This document shows positions 18,495-26,709 of a stretch of DNA of 64,000 nucleotides, one piece after another. The stretch is from Oricola sp. GTDB lineage: Bacteria; Pseudomonadota; Alphaproteobacteria; Rhizobiales; Rhizobiaceae. Each line of letters starts with the position of its first letter. Within the stretch, counting starts at the first letter, position 1. The notes below the pieces were generated by a model, which was given only the letters and a program-made list of their open reading frames with translations, had not been told where the DNA came from and ran no database searches. The position numbers and the translations under genes were made by a program. Location of the stretch: NCBI RefSeq assembly GCF_022763245.1, contig NZ_JALEGV010000026.1, positions 1 through 64,000 on the forward strand, written 5' to 3'.

Positions 18495-18934
18495 CGTTCG
18501 TCGTCCTGTGCTTGGTTCGGCCTGTTTTCCGCCAGGGCGATGGCCGCGAAAATACCCCTGACGAATTTGCAGCGCACGTCATGCGCCATCAGCAGCGGCG
18601 CGATGACGTCCATTGGCAGTTGCGCATCTTCCGGATAAGGCTCGGCCCGCAGGGACTGATCGAGGAAGATCTCCAGCACCTTGCGGCCGGCCGGCGTCAT
18701 GAAGCAGTCGCGAAAGGCGTTCGCCTCGTTTTTCATCGCCCGCGTGCTTTCCTCGCGCTGCTTGGCGAGCGCGTCGGCCGGGCTCTCTATCCCGCCCCAG
18801 CCCGCGCCTTGTTCCATGCCGAGCGACCGCATCGCCGCGCCGAGAAGATCGTCCAGCGACGGCTGCTCGCCGAAATACCGCCCCGGATCGTCCGGATCGA
18901 TGCCGTGGTCGTTCGACTTGTCGATAGTCGTCAT
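18491..18934 (-). CDS. Small phage head-module protein
   Basis: This 147-residue helical protein includes a conserved-looking core ANAFRDCFMTPAGRKVLEIF and a Gly-rich stretch near residues 40-50. It lies between portal and scaffold and overlaps the scaffold start by 4 bp. The core, with TPAGRKVLE and LDQSLRAEPYPED nearby, suggests a conserved podovirus protein. The function is not known; assembly or a minor virion role would fit the place. Confidence 0.6.
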   Translation of the reverse strand: MTTIDKSNDHGIDPDDPGRYFGEQPSLDDLLGAAMRSLGMEQGAGWGGIESPADALAKQREESTRAMKNEANAFRDCFMTPAGRKVLEIFLDQSLRAEPYPEDAQLPMDVIAPLLMAHDVRCKFVRGIFAAIALAENRPNQAQDDER

Positions 18935-18952
18935 GTGCCCTGCCCTGTTGCC

Positions 18953-20545
18953 TTAAGCGATCGGCTGCGCCGGTGGCGGTTGCGCCGGCTCCGGTTGCTG
19001 TTGCTGCTGCGCGATCATCTGCGCCAGCGCCTGCTGGATCTTCTTCTTGTCGGTCTCCGAGCGCAGGAACCGTTCCGGAATGCCGAGCTTGCGGCCGATC
19101 TCCGTGAAGACGTCTTCCACCTTCGCGGTGAGCATCATCATTTCGCGCCCGCCGAGCCCTGCCGTGATCTGCAGCCATTCGACGAGCGACGAAACGTCCT
19201 GCGCCTGCTGCTGCTTGGCGATCGGCGACACCACTTCGACCCGTGTGATCAGCTGGTCGATCGAAATCGAAACCTTCAGCAGCTTTCGGCGATAAAGGAT
19301 GTCGATGATCCGCTGCACGAGCGGCTTGATGATTTCGAGGATCAGCCGCGCATAGGCCCCGGACAGGTCCTGGCTGAGCCGCTTCATCCGCTCGACGATC
19401 TCCGTCGCCGAACGCACCGCGCCGCTGTCGGGCGGCAGCGTGTCGTCGAGCATCACCTGCTTCACGTTCTCGCGCAGATCCTGCAGGATCAGGTTCGAGA
19501 TGTCGAAACGGCCGGGCACGTCCAGTTTCTGGATCGAAGCGCCCATCGTGCCGCCTGTCGCGCCGACCGGCCACATCGCGCCAGGCGCCATTTTCGCCGT
19601 TTTCGGGTTGAACACCCGGTCGTTTCGATAGATCCACAGGCCCAGAATGGCGAAGGCCGCAGCCTTGATCGAAAGCTCCGTCACCTTGTTCAGCGTCTTG
19701 GCGGTCGGCAGGCCCATCAGGCCGGGGCCGCGCCCCATCGCCTCGCCGGGAACCTTGTAGAAACGGGGCGTGATCCAGGGACAGGTCCGTTCGTTGACCG
19801 CATGGATCGATCCCTCGTCCTTGCCGTGGTCGCTGTCGAACGCCGAGAACTCCCACATCCGGCTCTCTTCGTCGAACTCGCAGGCCTGCGTGATGCTGAC
19901 CTTGGTCTCTGGCTCGTCTTCGATCAGCCGCCTCAGCCGGTCGCTCAACCGTGCCGATTTCCACATGCCGGGAATGTTGGAAGCCTTGAATTCCTTCTTC
20001 CAGTAGATCCCGTTGACATGGCCGGCGCCATCCTCGCGCAAGGCGATCTCGCCGATCGGCACCGCCAGGAAGCGCGCGATGTCGTGTTCGTGCTCGAGAA
20101 TGAGCATCGCCCCGGTGCCGCCGAACAGGTCGAGATACATCTCGCCGGAGGACACCGCGAAATCCGCGCCCTCGATGACGGCGCTGACCTTCGCCGTCAC
20201 GATCGCCAGTTCTTCCTCGATCGCCTTTTTTTCGTCGCCGTCGATGTTGAGATACGGACCGACCTTCAGTTCGAAGAAACGTTGAAAGGCCGGCGTCACA
20301 TCCTGCTGCATGCGCCCGGCGAAGCGGAACGCCGCCTTGGTCGCGGTGCTGTCGAAAACGCGATCGACCCGGCCTGACGTGGTCGCCGAGCCCGTGCCGG
20401 AGGGTGCCCTATAGGGCAGCACGTATTCATAGAGTTCGTCCAGCCGCGCTTTCTGGCCGGAGCAGTCCTGATAGGCTGCCTCGCATGCTTTGGACGTGCG
20501 CTTGAGGTCGCGCGCCGGCATGTCCTGTTGAGACGTATCCGCCAT
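18953..20545 (-). CDS. Portal (head-tail connector) protein, T7 gp8-like
   Basis: This 530-residue protein begins MADTSQQDMPARDLKRTSKA and resembles T7-like head-tail connectors. Features include the early LYEYVLPYRAPSGTGSA segment, DSTATKAAFRFAGRMQQDVT and the TLPPDSGAVRSATEI motif. A Gln/Pro-rich tail ends the protein. It would form the dodecameric DNA portal. The start was chosen because its ATG shares a base with the stop of the 66-residue upstream gene (TGATG). Length is close to T7 gp8 (536 residues). Confidence 0.88.
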   Translation of the reverse strand: MADTSQQDMPARDLKRTSKACEAAYQDCSGQKARLDELYEYVLPYRAPSGTGSATTSGRVDRVFDSTATKAAFRFAGRMQQDVTPAFQRFFELKVGPYLNIDGDEKKAIEEELAIVTAKVSAVIEGADFAVSSGEMYLDLFGGTGAMLILEHEHDIARFLAVPIGEIALREDGAGHVNGIYWKKEFKASNIPGMWKSARLSDRLRRLIEDEPETKVSITQACEFDEESRMWEFSAFDSDHGKDEGSIHAVNERTCPWITPRFYKVPGEAMGRGPGLMGLPTAKTLNKVTELSIKAAAFAILGLWIYRNDRVFNPKTAKMAPGAMWPVGATGGTMGASIQKLDVPGRFDISNLILQDLRENVKQVMLDDTLPPDSGAVRSATEIVERMKRLSQDLSGAYARLILEIIKPLVQRIIDILYRRKLLKVSISIDQLITRVEVVSPIAKQQQAQDVSSLVEWLQITAGLGGREMMMLTAKVEDVFTEIGRKLGIPERFLRSETDKKKIQQALAQMIAQQQQQPEPAQPPPAQPIA

Positions 20546-20745
20546 CAGCCGCCAAGCGTCGATTTGCGGGACTGGTCGCGATAGGCGAGCGACTTGCGCA
20601 GGCTGCTCGCCCGGCTGGCGAGCGCGAGGCGCTGATCCGCCTCGGCGTCGGCGCGGCTGGCTTTCTGGTACTGATCCGCTTGCAGTGCCTTCTCGGCCGC
20701 GGTCGGCCCCTGCTGCGCGCCGAACAGCTTTCCGATTTGTTCCAT
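20545..20745 (-). CDS. Small charged phage protein
   Basis: This 66-residue, highly charged helical protein starts MEQIGKLFGAQQGPTAAEKA. It is rich in A, R, Q and S with no hydrophobic core. It lies between late-promoter copy 4 and the portal gene, and its stop shares a base with the portal start. A minor virion or assembly role is possible; nothing more can be read from the sequence. Confidence 0.6.
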   Translation of the reverse strand: MEQIGKLFGAQQGPTAAEKALQADQYQKASRADAEADQRLALASRASSLRKSLAYRDQSRKSTLGG

Positions 20746-20795
20746 GGATCGCGTCCCGTTCTGAGCTACGGTCCGCAACAGTAAGAGCGCGCATC

Positions 20796-20810
20796 GGCTG
20801 TTATGTTTTA
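20796..20810 (-). promoter_or_regulatory. Putative phage late promoter, copy 4 (portal module)
   Basis: The minus strand reads TAAAACATAACAGCC with the second element CTTAC beginning 11 nt downstream (about 20785). The motif contains the TAA stop of the GNAT-like gene and stands 51 bp upstream of the next start. Downstream genes are the small charged protein, portal and head genes. Confidence 0.7.
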
Positions 20811-21217
20811 GCGTCGGGGGGCCGCACCCAGGTGCGCACCCGCGTGCCCGGCAACCACTCGTCGATCGGCAGGAACCCGGAAAGCCGCGCGATCCGCTCG
20901 CCGGCACGATGGCCCTCAAGGATGCGGCAAATCAGCAGGTCGTTCGGCAGCACCGTCGCCAGCCGCAGCATCAGCGCCCGCATCGCCGCCACCCGGTGCG
21001 GCGAATGCCGCAGTCGCGTTGAGGCGAGAAACCACGCCTCGATCACTCCGCTGCCGATCGGCGCCAGTCCGCACAGGCCCAGCCGCTCCTCGCCCGACCG
21101 GATCGCCCAGGCCGGATAGTCGCGGATCTGCATCGTCAGCTTCTGGAAGTGCCGGCGCGGCGTTGCCCGCCGCACCGCGACCAGATCCTCCAATTCGGCC
21201 GGGCGGAACTCGATCAT
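20801..21217 (-). CDS. GNAT-fold phage protein
   Basis: This 138-residue protein begins MIEFRPAELEDLVAVRRATP and ends IARLSGFLPIDEWLPGTRVR. The N-terminal RPAELEDL and the 'R...GF' end are features of GNAT acetyltransferases. The central acetyl-CoA loop is weak (LRHSPHRVAAMRALM). Proteins of this size between terminase and portal are common in podoviruses and may serve in virion assembly rather than acetylation. Start and end overlap: ATGA with terL, and the TAA stop lies inside late-promoter copy 4. Confidence 0.68.
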   Translation of the reverse strand: MIEFRPAELEDLVAVRRATPRRHFQKLTMQIRDYPAWAIRSGEERLGLCGLAPIGSGVIEAWFLASTRLRHSPHRVAAMRALMLRLATVLPNDLLICRILEGHRAGERIARLSGFLPIDEWLPGTRVRTWVRPPDAKT

Positions 21218-22788
21218 GACCGGTACACGTCGAAATCGGTGTTGATCATCACGGTGCCGACCGGCTCGTCGTAGCCGGCGCCGTCCGTGTGGATCTTGTC
21301 GCCGCGCCCGCCCATCAACTCGCCGCGCACGATGCCGGCGACGCCGAGAAGATCCTCGACCGCGTATTGCAGCGCGTCGTGCGGATTGGAGAATTCGTTC
21401 TTCTCCGGCACCGGGTCTGTCCGGTTGTCGTTGCCTTTGCGCTTCTTGTAGCGATAGCCGGAATTGAAGCCCTTGCGCGTTTTCTTCGCGCGCGTCCCGT
21501 CCAGGATGAATGCCGGCTTGTGACCATCGATCCGGTAGCGCAGCAGCTGCCGCACCCCGTCCTGGCGAATGTTCAGTTCCTGGCTTTCGGCGGGCCAGAT
21601 CGTGATCCCCATCACTTGCTGGACGGTCTCGAACATCGCAAGGTCGCCGGTCTCGCTGTCGCCGCCGTAGAAGCCGGCCGGATCGCCCGTCGCCCGCTCG
21701 ATTTCGAAGCCCGGAAACTCCGATGCGAGATAGACCTTGCACCCCCGGCCGAAGCCGGTCGGCCCGATCCGGCCGGGACAATACTCGCCAAGCAACCGCA
21801 ATTGCCCGTCAGGCGTCCACTGCAACACGAGCATGGCCGGGCCGGTCACTCCCTGGTCGAAACCGAGCCGCAACTTCAGCCCCGGTATCGCCTTCAGGCC
21901 CTCCGCGTCGCAATGCACGAGATCGTCATATTCCGGATAGACCGGTTCGCCCTCGCGCGAGTAACCCCATTGCCCGTCCACCATGCGCTGCACCCACCAG
22001 GGCCGGTGCGCGTTGGTGACTGCCATCTTTTCGTAGATCTCACGACTGATCGCCTGCCGGTTTTCACCGTTCGGTCCGCGCCCGGACGGCTGGCGATAAA
22101 GCTTGTGGCCGGTAGGCTTGTCCTCTTCGAACACGCCATAGGTCCAGTTTTCCGGATCCGGAGGGTTCAAGTCGCCCGTTACGCAGGTGTAATAGTCGGT
22201 CCCCGGATCGAAAAACCGTTTGGGCGGATAGCGCTGCTGCAGCGCGCGGCCGATCAGATAGGTGAGCACGTCACCGGACTGCTGGTCGGCCTCGCCCATG
22301 TTCGCCGTCGTGAATTCGATGCCGCGCAAGGCGGCGTCCACGTCAGCGTCCTGGATCGCCTGGAACACGATCTCGAAATAGAGATTGCCGCCATCCGGCA
22401 TTTGGAAAACGAGCTGATGCGTCGCTTTCCGCCCCTCCCCGCCCGACCAGTTCCCCACATCAGGCCCGAACCAGGACCACCATGAACGCACCGTCGTGCC
22501 CCAAAGGTTCTGATAGGTGTCGCGGATCTCCAGATGCCGGTGAAGTCGGTGGCCGGCAAACTGCCCTTTGCTGCATCGCGGCATGAAATTGGCGCAGGTC
22601 AGCTTGTCGAAGAAGTTGACATTCGTCTTGCCCGAGCCGATCGGCCCCATGATGAACCGCACCCAGTTCGCCCGGTCCTTCATGAACGCTTCCGCTACCG
22701 GGCCCGGCACCTGGTAGGATCGCAGATCCACTTTCTCGAGCTTCAGGCTCCGATAGAGGTCGATCGCGGCTTGCTGGTCTGCATTCAT
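21214..22788 (-). CDS. terL: Terminase large subunit
   Basis: This 524-residue packaging motor has a Walker A motif GPIGSGKT at about residues 48-55, preceded by WVRFIM. ATPase-centre residues follow (GIEFTTANMGEAD). The C-terminal nuclease part includes LRLGFDQGVTGPAMLVLQ, an RNase H-like first acidic strand, and NPHDALQYAVEDLLG, the usual last acidic motif. It cuts and pumps DNA into the procapsid. The ATG at 22788 gives a normal Walker A spacing. An upstream GTG at 23070 in the same frame overlaps the terS stop but would add an Arg-rich 94-residue extension. Confidence 0.9.
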   Translation of the reverse strand: MNADQQAAIDLYRSLKLEKVDLRSYQVPGPVAEAFMKDRANWVRFIMGPIGSGKTNVNFFDKLTCANFMPRCSKGQFAGHRLHRHLEIRDTYQNLWGTTVRSWWSWFGPDVGNWSGGEGRKATHQLVFQMPDGGNLYFEIVFQAIQDADVDAALRGIEFTTANMGEADQQSGDVLTYLIGRALQQRYPPKRFFDPGTDYYTCVTGDLNPPDPENWTYGVFEEDKPTGHKLYRQPSGRGPNGENRQAISREIYEKMAVTNAHRPWWVQRMVDGQWGYSREGEPVYPEYDDLVHCDAEGLKAIPGLKLRLGFDQGVTGPAMLVLQWTPDGQLRLLGEYCPGRIGPTGFGRGCKVYLASEFPGFEIERATGDPAGFYGGDSETGDLAMFETVQQVMGITIWPAESQELNIRQDGVRQLLRYRIDGHKPAFILDGTRAKKTRKGFNSGYRYKKRKGNDNRTDPVPEKNEFSNPHDALQYAVEDLLGVAGIVRGELMGGRGDKIHTDGAGYDEPVGTVMINTDFDVYRS

Positions 22789-23066
22789 CGCGCCATATCC
22801 CCCGACCCCAGGGCCACCGCGTTTGGTTTCCCGCACATATGCGAACCGGCGAGACCCGTTTCGGAAGCTGAAAATCGCACGGCGATGCCCTCTTCTCTCA
22901 GCGAAACCCGATTTCGGGGAACGCCCCGCCCTGCCGGGCCGGCTGAGAAGAGGGCCACCCCTCCGGCCCGCCGGCCGTCTGCCGTCCCTCTCGCCGGCCA
23001 GCGCCAGGCGAAGCGCCGCTGAAACAGCATCAGCGGGTCTGTCAAAGGTTTGTTCAACGTTTTCAA
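22785..23066 (-). CDS. Doubtful ORF filling the terS-terL gap
   Basis: A 93-codon frame begins with TTG one base after the terS stop and ends in a TGA that overlaps the terL ATG (ATGA). A later ATG (MLFQRRFAW) is possible. The peptide is Arg/Gly/Ala-rich with no motif (for example GVALFSAGPAGRGVPRNRV), and no Shine-Dalgarno is evident. The tidy junction with terL argues for a gene; composition argues against. Otherwise this 278-bp gap holds only GC-rich short inverted repeats. Confidence 0.3.
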   Translation of the reverse strand: MKTLNKPLTDPLMLFQRRFAWRWPARGTADGRRAGGVALFSAGPAGRGVPRNRVSLREEGIAVRFSASETGLAGSHMCGKPNAVALGSGDMAR

Positions 23067-23657
23067 TCACTTATCCTCATCGTGTGCCGGTTCGTCGTGT
23101 GCCGCCTCGTCGTCGGCTTCGCTAAGCTCTTGATTTTGCTGCATTTCCTGATTGCCCTCGATCAGCTGCCCGAACACCTGGTCGAGGCTCGGCTCGTCGC
23201 CCTGGGCGGCGCCCATGAACACCGCCAGCACGCCCGCATTGGCCCCCGGCAGGTCGATCGCGATCGGCAGCTTCTGCGCCACATACGGCGCCAGGTCGTT
23301 CGCGCATTTGCGCCAGAACTCGGCCGCCTCGATCTTCTTGCAGCCCAGCGTCGCCGCGATCGCGTCGATCGGCATGGCCACGACCTCCGCTAGCCCGATG
23401 ATCGGGTTCTTCCCCGTCGCCTCGATCAGCTTGACCAGGTCGCGCGTCGATCGGTTCCGGGATCCCTTCGGCCGCCCCGGTCCGCCCTTCACCGTCTCGC
23501 CGCCGGACGTCACGATGGTCCCGAACACGCTCGAGCCGGCGAAGAGATCGTGCTGGATCTTCTCCTCGCCCTCCTGGCGCAGCTCGCCGGACAGCTCCGC
23601 CGCCTTCCCGTCCAGGTCGAGGGCCTTGGCCAGCCCGGTCTGCTTGTCATCGGCCAT
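23067..23657 (-). CDS. terS: Terminase small subunit
   Basis: This 196-residue protein has a basic motif GGPGRPKGSRNRSTRDLVKL in the first half, then a helical core (PIDAIAATLGCKKIEAAEFW) and a very acidic tail (DDEAAHDEPAHDEDK). It would recognise the packaging site and load TerL. The ATG at 23657 follows a good AGGGGG site at 6-7 nt; a GTG two codons upstream is less likely. It is preceded by a 0.4-kb noncoding block with TGGAACA repeats and late-promoter copy 5. Confidence 0.78.
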   Translation of the reverse strand: MADDKQTGLAKALDLDGKAAELSGELRQEGEEKIQHDLFAGSSVFGTIVTSGGETVKGGPGRPKGSRNRSTRDLVKLIEATGKNPIIGLAEVVAMPIDAIAATLGCKKIEAAEFWRKCANDLAPYVAQKLPIAIDLPGANAGVLAVFMGAAQGDEPSLDQVFGQLIEGNQEMQQNQELSEADDEAAHDEPAHDEDK

Positions 23658-23710
23658 ATTCACCCCCTTTTTTATTCAAGCGGTTGAATTTCAAGGTGTT
23701 TTCACGCTTC

Positions 23711-23943
23711 TGGAACACTGGAACAAAGCCCGTTCCATTCACTTTTCCTGCTAACTCACTGATAACTCTATGACTTTCTGAAAGTGGAACATTGGAACAA
23801 TGGAACACGCATTCTCTTACGCGCGCACGCGCACGCGAGGCTTTCCCGTTCCAGTGTTCCACTGTTCCAGATGTCGATTTCATCAATGATGTCAGTGCCT
23901 TGTGGCGACTTCGCAATGGAACGTCTCGCGCTCCACTGTTCCA
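23711..23943. repeat. Direct and inverted TGGAACA repeat array, 8-bp period
   Basis: TGGAACA units lie at 23711 and 23719 (direct pair), and at 23785, 23793 and 23801 (direct triple). The reverse complement GTTCCA lies at 23732; at 23848, 23856 and 23864 (inverted triple); and at 23938 with a degenerate copy at 23930. A single TGGAAC is at 23917. Units inside a block are always 8 bp apart. The direct and inverted triples can pair over 22 bp with two mismatches, around a loop of about 40 nt. This looks like iterons or clustered operators, or a strong RNA hairpin. Confidence 0.85.
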
Positions 23944-24009
23944 CCCTGACCCGCCGGCCGCTCGAAACACCGCGCGGAAACTTCTCTGAAGACTATGGGT
24001 CGGGGTACG

Positions 24010-24024
24010 GGCTGTTATGTTTTC
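24010..24024 (-). promoter_or_regulatory. Putative phage late promoter, copy 5 (terminase module)
   Basis: The minus strand reads GAAAACATAACAGCC, with CCATAG beginning 11 nt further on. It stands 353 bp upstream of terS, just after the helicase gene, and transcripts from here would run through the TGGAACA array. Confidence 0.65.
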
Positions 24025-24068
24025 GCGCGCCCAAATTCCCGCCATCGCCTGTCCCGCGCTCCTGGTCA

Positions 24069-26000
24069 TCAGCTCTCGGCCTCCTTGCGACTGACCAGAA
24101 TGGCGTTCAGACGGAACGCGGTGCCGCGCTTCTTCAGCCCGTCGATGCGCGCCGAGGCATTGCGCCAGTAGTCGTCCGGCGCGGCCTGCAGCGCATATTT
24201 CCAGCTGCCGGCCGACATCTCGCCGGCCCATTTGCTGTCGCGCATCAGCTTGTAGAGTTCGGTGTGCTGGTCGGGGATCAGCAGCTCGAACGCGCCGTCC
24301 TTCACGGTCGGCTTCATCAGCGTCATGCCGGTCTGCTCGAGGAGCTTGCGCGCCTCGTTGTAGCTGATCGGCTCCTGGTCGCCGGAAAGCTTCGCAGCGG
24401 GGTCGCTGCGCTCCCAGAATTCGGTCAACACCTCGCCCACCGTGTGGCGCGTGCCGTTCTTCCAGGCGTCGATCCGCGTCGAAAGGATGTGGTTGAGACA
24501 CAGGCGCCAGTTCTCGCTGGCGTCGTCATGCTCGAACATGCCGCTGACTTCGAAATGGTCGGTCCAGGCGGCGCGGTCGCAATAGGTGCCGAGCGCGATC
24601 TTCAGCGCGCCCGCGTCCTCGCCGATCGCGATGTCGGCCGCCGCCATCAGCGTGCCGAACGTGTCCTGGCCGCGACCGTCATGGCCGCACCCCGCCAGGA
24701 ACTCGCGCCAGCCCTGGTACACCGCCGGCCAGCGATGCCACTCGTCCCAGACGCGCCGGATCAGCTGCCGGCCAATTTCCTGAAATCTGGGGTCGGGGAT
24801 GACGGGTCGCACCGCGCCCTCGGCATGCGGCCGCAGCCGCAGTAGCGCCAGGCGCGAAAGATCCTGCGGGTCGAGCGGCGGCGTGTTGATCGACGAGAAC
24901 AGATAGGCCGACCGGCCGAAGAACTTGGTGCCCTTGTGGTTGTCGCCGCCGCGCATCATCGGTGCGCCGGAACAGGACAGCCGCGCCAGCTCGATCACCG
25001 CCTTCTGCTTGCGCGTGTCGGCCTTGCCCTCGAACTCGTCGATCGCCACGGGCAGGCTGTCGAACTGGAGATCCTGGTAGATGCCGGCGGCGGTCGTGTC
25101 GCCGGTCTGGATGATGCCGTCGCCGAACAGCGCCTTGATGTCGCGCTGCAGCGTCGATTTGCCGGATCCCTTGTCGCCCAGGATGAAGCATTCCGGCCGC
25201 CAGTCGAGCGCGCCGCCGACCATCGCCATCACGATCCATCCAAGCAGCAGCACGGGGTCCAGCTCGGGTCGAACCCAGTTCCAGGCGCGCAGATGCGGCA
25301 ACAGGTCCAGCGCCGGCCCCGGCCGCCCGGCCAGCGCTTCCGGCCAGGGCCGGTTGATCGCCGGCCGCGTCGGATAGACCGCGCCCTCGAACTCGCCCAG
25401 CGGCTCCTCGCCGCGCCGCGTGATCAGCCGATCCCCGCAATGCAGGATCAGATTGCCCTGCCGATCGGTCCAGAAACCGCGCCCGCGCACCTTGTTGGCC
25501 GGCGACCAGGCGCCCTTGCGGCCGCAGGCCGCCATCAGGCACTCGCGCACCTTCTCGGCGCGCCAGCCGGTCACCGCGCCGTCCGCGTTCTTCTTGGGAA
25601 AGGCCCAGTAGAGCCAGAGGTGCCGTCCCATGAAGAGGCCGTTGAGCGGCCCCTGGCCGAACTCGCCTTCCTTCAGCACGCGCAACTGGCCGATCGTGTC
25701 CAGGAAGAAGAACTGGCCGTTGTCGGTGCCGAGCGGCATGACCGGGCAACCGGGCGGCAGGCCGAATTCGTCGGCCGACCACTTTCCCGGCTCCGCGCCG
25801 TCCATCTTCTGCCCCGGGAATGGATCGTCTCGGCCGAGCTCGGCCGTCTTCGGCTCCTCCTCGGCGTTGAGGATCGCGGCGCGCACGGCGTCCTTGCCGC
25901 CCATGCCGGCGGCAAGTCCCTTTTGCGATGCGAGCGGCTTGGCCGGCGACCAGGGATCGAACGGATCGCCCTGGTCGCCGCCGGTCTTGTCTCCGGCCAT
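24069..26000 (-). CDS. D5-like P-loop replicative helicase/primase-helicase
   Basis: The protein has 643 residues. A Walker A motif ILGDKGSGKST lies at about residues 273-283 and a Walker B-like PVAIDEFEG at about 315-323. Sensor-type residues follow (AYLFSSINTPPLDPQDLSRLALLRLRP), a pattern of superfamily 3/D5-like phage and plasmid helicases. The N-terminal 200 residues form a separate domain with Trp- and Cys-containing segments. It would unwind DNA at the phage origin together with the Toprim primase upstream. The repeat array begins right after the gene. Confidence 0.8.
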   Translation of the reverse strand: MAGDKTGGDQGDPFDPWSPAKPLASQKGLAAGMGGKDAVRAAILNAEEEPKTAELGRDDPFPGQKMDGAEPGKWSADEFGLPPGCPVMPLGTDNGQFFFLDTIGQLRVLKEGEFGQGPLNGLFMGRHLWLYWAFPKKNADGAVTGWRAEKVRECLMAACGRKGAWSPANKVRGRGFWTDRQGNLILHCGDRLITRRGEEPLGEFEGAVYPTRPAINRPWPEALAGRPGPALDLLPHLRAWNWVRPELDPVLLLGWIVMAMVGGALDWRPECFILGDKGSGKSTLQRDIKALFGDGIIQTGDTTAAGIYQDLQFDSLPVAIDEFEGKADTRKQKAVIELARLSCSGAPMMRGGDNHKGTKFFGRSAYLFSSINTPPLDPQDLSRLALLRLRPHAEGAVRPVIPDPRFQEIGRQLIRRVWDEWHRWPAVYQGWREFLAGCGHDGRGQDTFGTLMAAADIAIGEDAGALKIALGTYCDRAAWTDHFEVSGMFEHDDASENWRLCLNHILSTRIDAWKNGTRHTVGEVLTEFWERSDPAAKLSGDQEPISYNEARKLLEQTGMTLMKPTVKDGAFELLIPDQHTELYKLMRDSKWAGEMSAGSWKYALQAAPDDYWRNASARIDGLKKRGTAFRLNAILVSRKEAES

Positions 26001-26013
26001 GGTCTAGTTGGGT

Positions 26014-26709
26014 CTACGTGTTGGGCGTCGTCTTTGTCGCGCGCCTGGCTTTGCGGGCGGGCTTTTTCGGGGCGTCTGCCCCGCCGCCTTCACCGCCCGC
26101 AGCCGAACCCGCAGCATCGTTTTCCACACCGTCATCGGCCGACTCCTCCGCTGGGAACCGACCCAACATCTGGGCGGCGAAAGACTGCAGGATCTCGGCG
26201 GCGTTTCGACTGCATCCGAGTATGTGATGGGCCATCTCTTCCACATCCGAGGTGGCCACGCTCTTGAGGAGTTCGAGCGGGCCATCACCGTCGTCCATCA
26301 ACGCGAAGGCCACGCTCAGATCCAATTCGCCGAAAGCGTGGTGGACAGCAGGCGAGGCCCAGGCCGCCAGCTCCACCGGCCCCGCCGGCGTTTCGTCGTC
26401 CGGCTCGCGCCAGGGCTCCAGCACCTGCGCCAGCGCCCGATAGACCGTGAAGAACACCTGCACCGGCTCCGGCGCGTCGGCCAGCCTGGCGAACGGAAAC
26501 GGCCGCGCGATCATCTGGCCCCAGCGCCGCGCGATCGTCTCCGGGGCGGGAAAGCTGCGGTCGCGGCAATAGTCGTAGAGCTGGCGCGGCACGTTCTCGA
26601 AATCGGATTTCATCCGCATCGCCGCCGCGTCGCCGTCCTGCTCCGGCAGGCCGCACGCGCATCGCGCCGCCATCTTCGCCGAAAGCCAGTGGATCTCATG
26701 CGCCTTCAT
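26014..26709 (-). CDS. Replication-module protein of unknown function
   Basis: This 231-residue protein begins MKAHEIHWLSAKMAARCACG. It has two close Cys residues near the start (CAC) and a helical middle, and ends in an Ala/Gly-rich stretch and a Lys/Arg-rich tail (PKKPARKARRATKTT), which could bind DNA. It lies between primase and helicase genes and overlaps the small upstream gene by 4 bp, so a replication role is likely by position only. Confidence 0.6.
   Translation of the reverse strand: MKAHEIHWLSAKMAARCACGLPEQDGDAAAMRMKSDFENVPRQLYDYCRDRSFPAPETIARRWGQMIARPFPFARLADAPEPVQVFFTVYRALAQVLEPWREPDDETPAGPVELAAWASPAVHHAFGELDLSVAFALMDDGDGPLELLKSVATSDVEEMAHHILGCSRNAAEILQSFAAQMLGRFPAEESADDGVENDAAGSAAGGEGGGADAPKKPARKARRATKTTPNT

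Larger units (their letters stand above)
23658..24068. promoter_or_regulatory. Noncoding control block: TGGAACA repeat array plus late promoter
   Basis: This 411-bp block has no convincing gene and is AT-richer than its surroundings. It contains the repeat array (23711-23943, listed separately) and late-promoter copy 5 (24010-24024). A GC/AC-rich stretch at 23821-23838 lies in the loop between the triple direct and triple inverted repeats. It separates the replication genes from the packaging genes. A phage origin, a regulatory region or a structured RNA leader for the late operon are the options. Confidence 0.65.

Noticed and set aside
23711-23943. CRISPR array
   Set aside because: Repeats are only 7-8 bp, in both orientations, with no spacers of CRISPR length and no cas genes.
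4417-24024. Late motif as an ordinary sigma-70 -10 or -35 element
   Set aside because: No TTGACA/TATAAT partners stand at 17-bp spacing; conservation extends over 15 bases with a second element at fixed distance, unlike sigma-70 promoters.
23647-24070. Minus-strand frame of 141 codons starting with ATGA overlap at the helicase stop
   Set aside because: It runs through the late promoter and the repeat array, gives repeat-derived peptides (VEHWN, FHCSNVP) and overlaps the terS start; the repeats explain the DNA better than coding.
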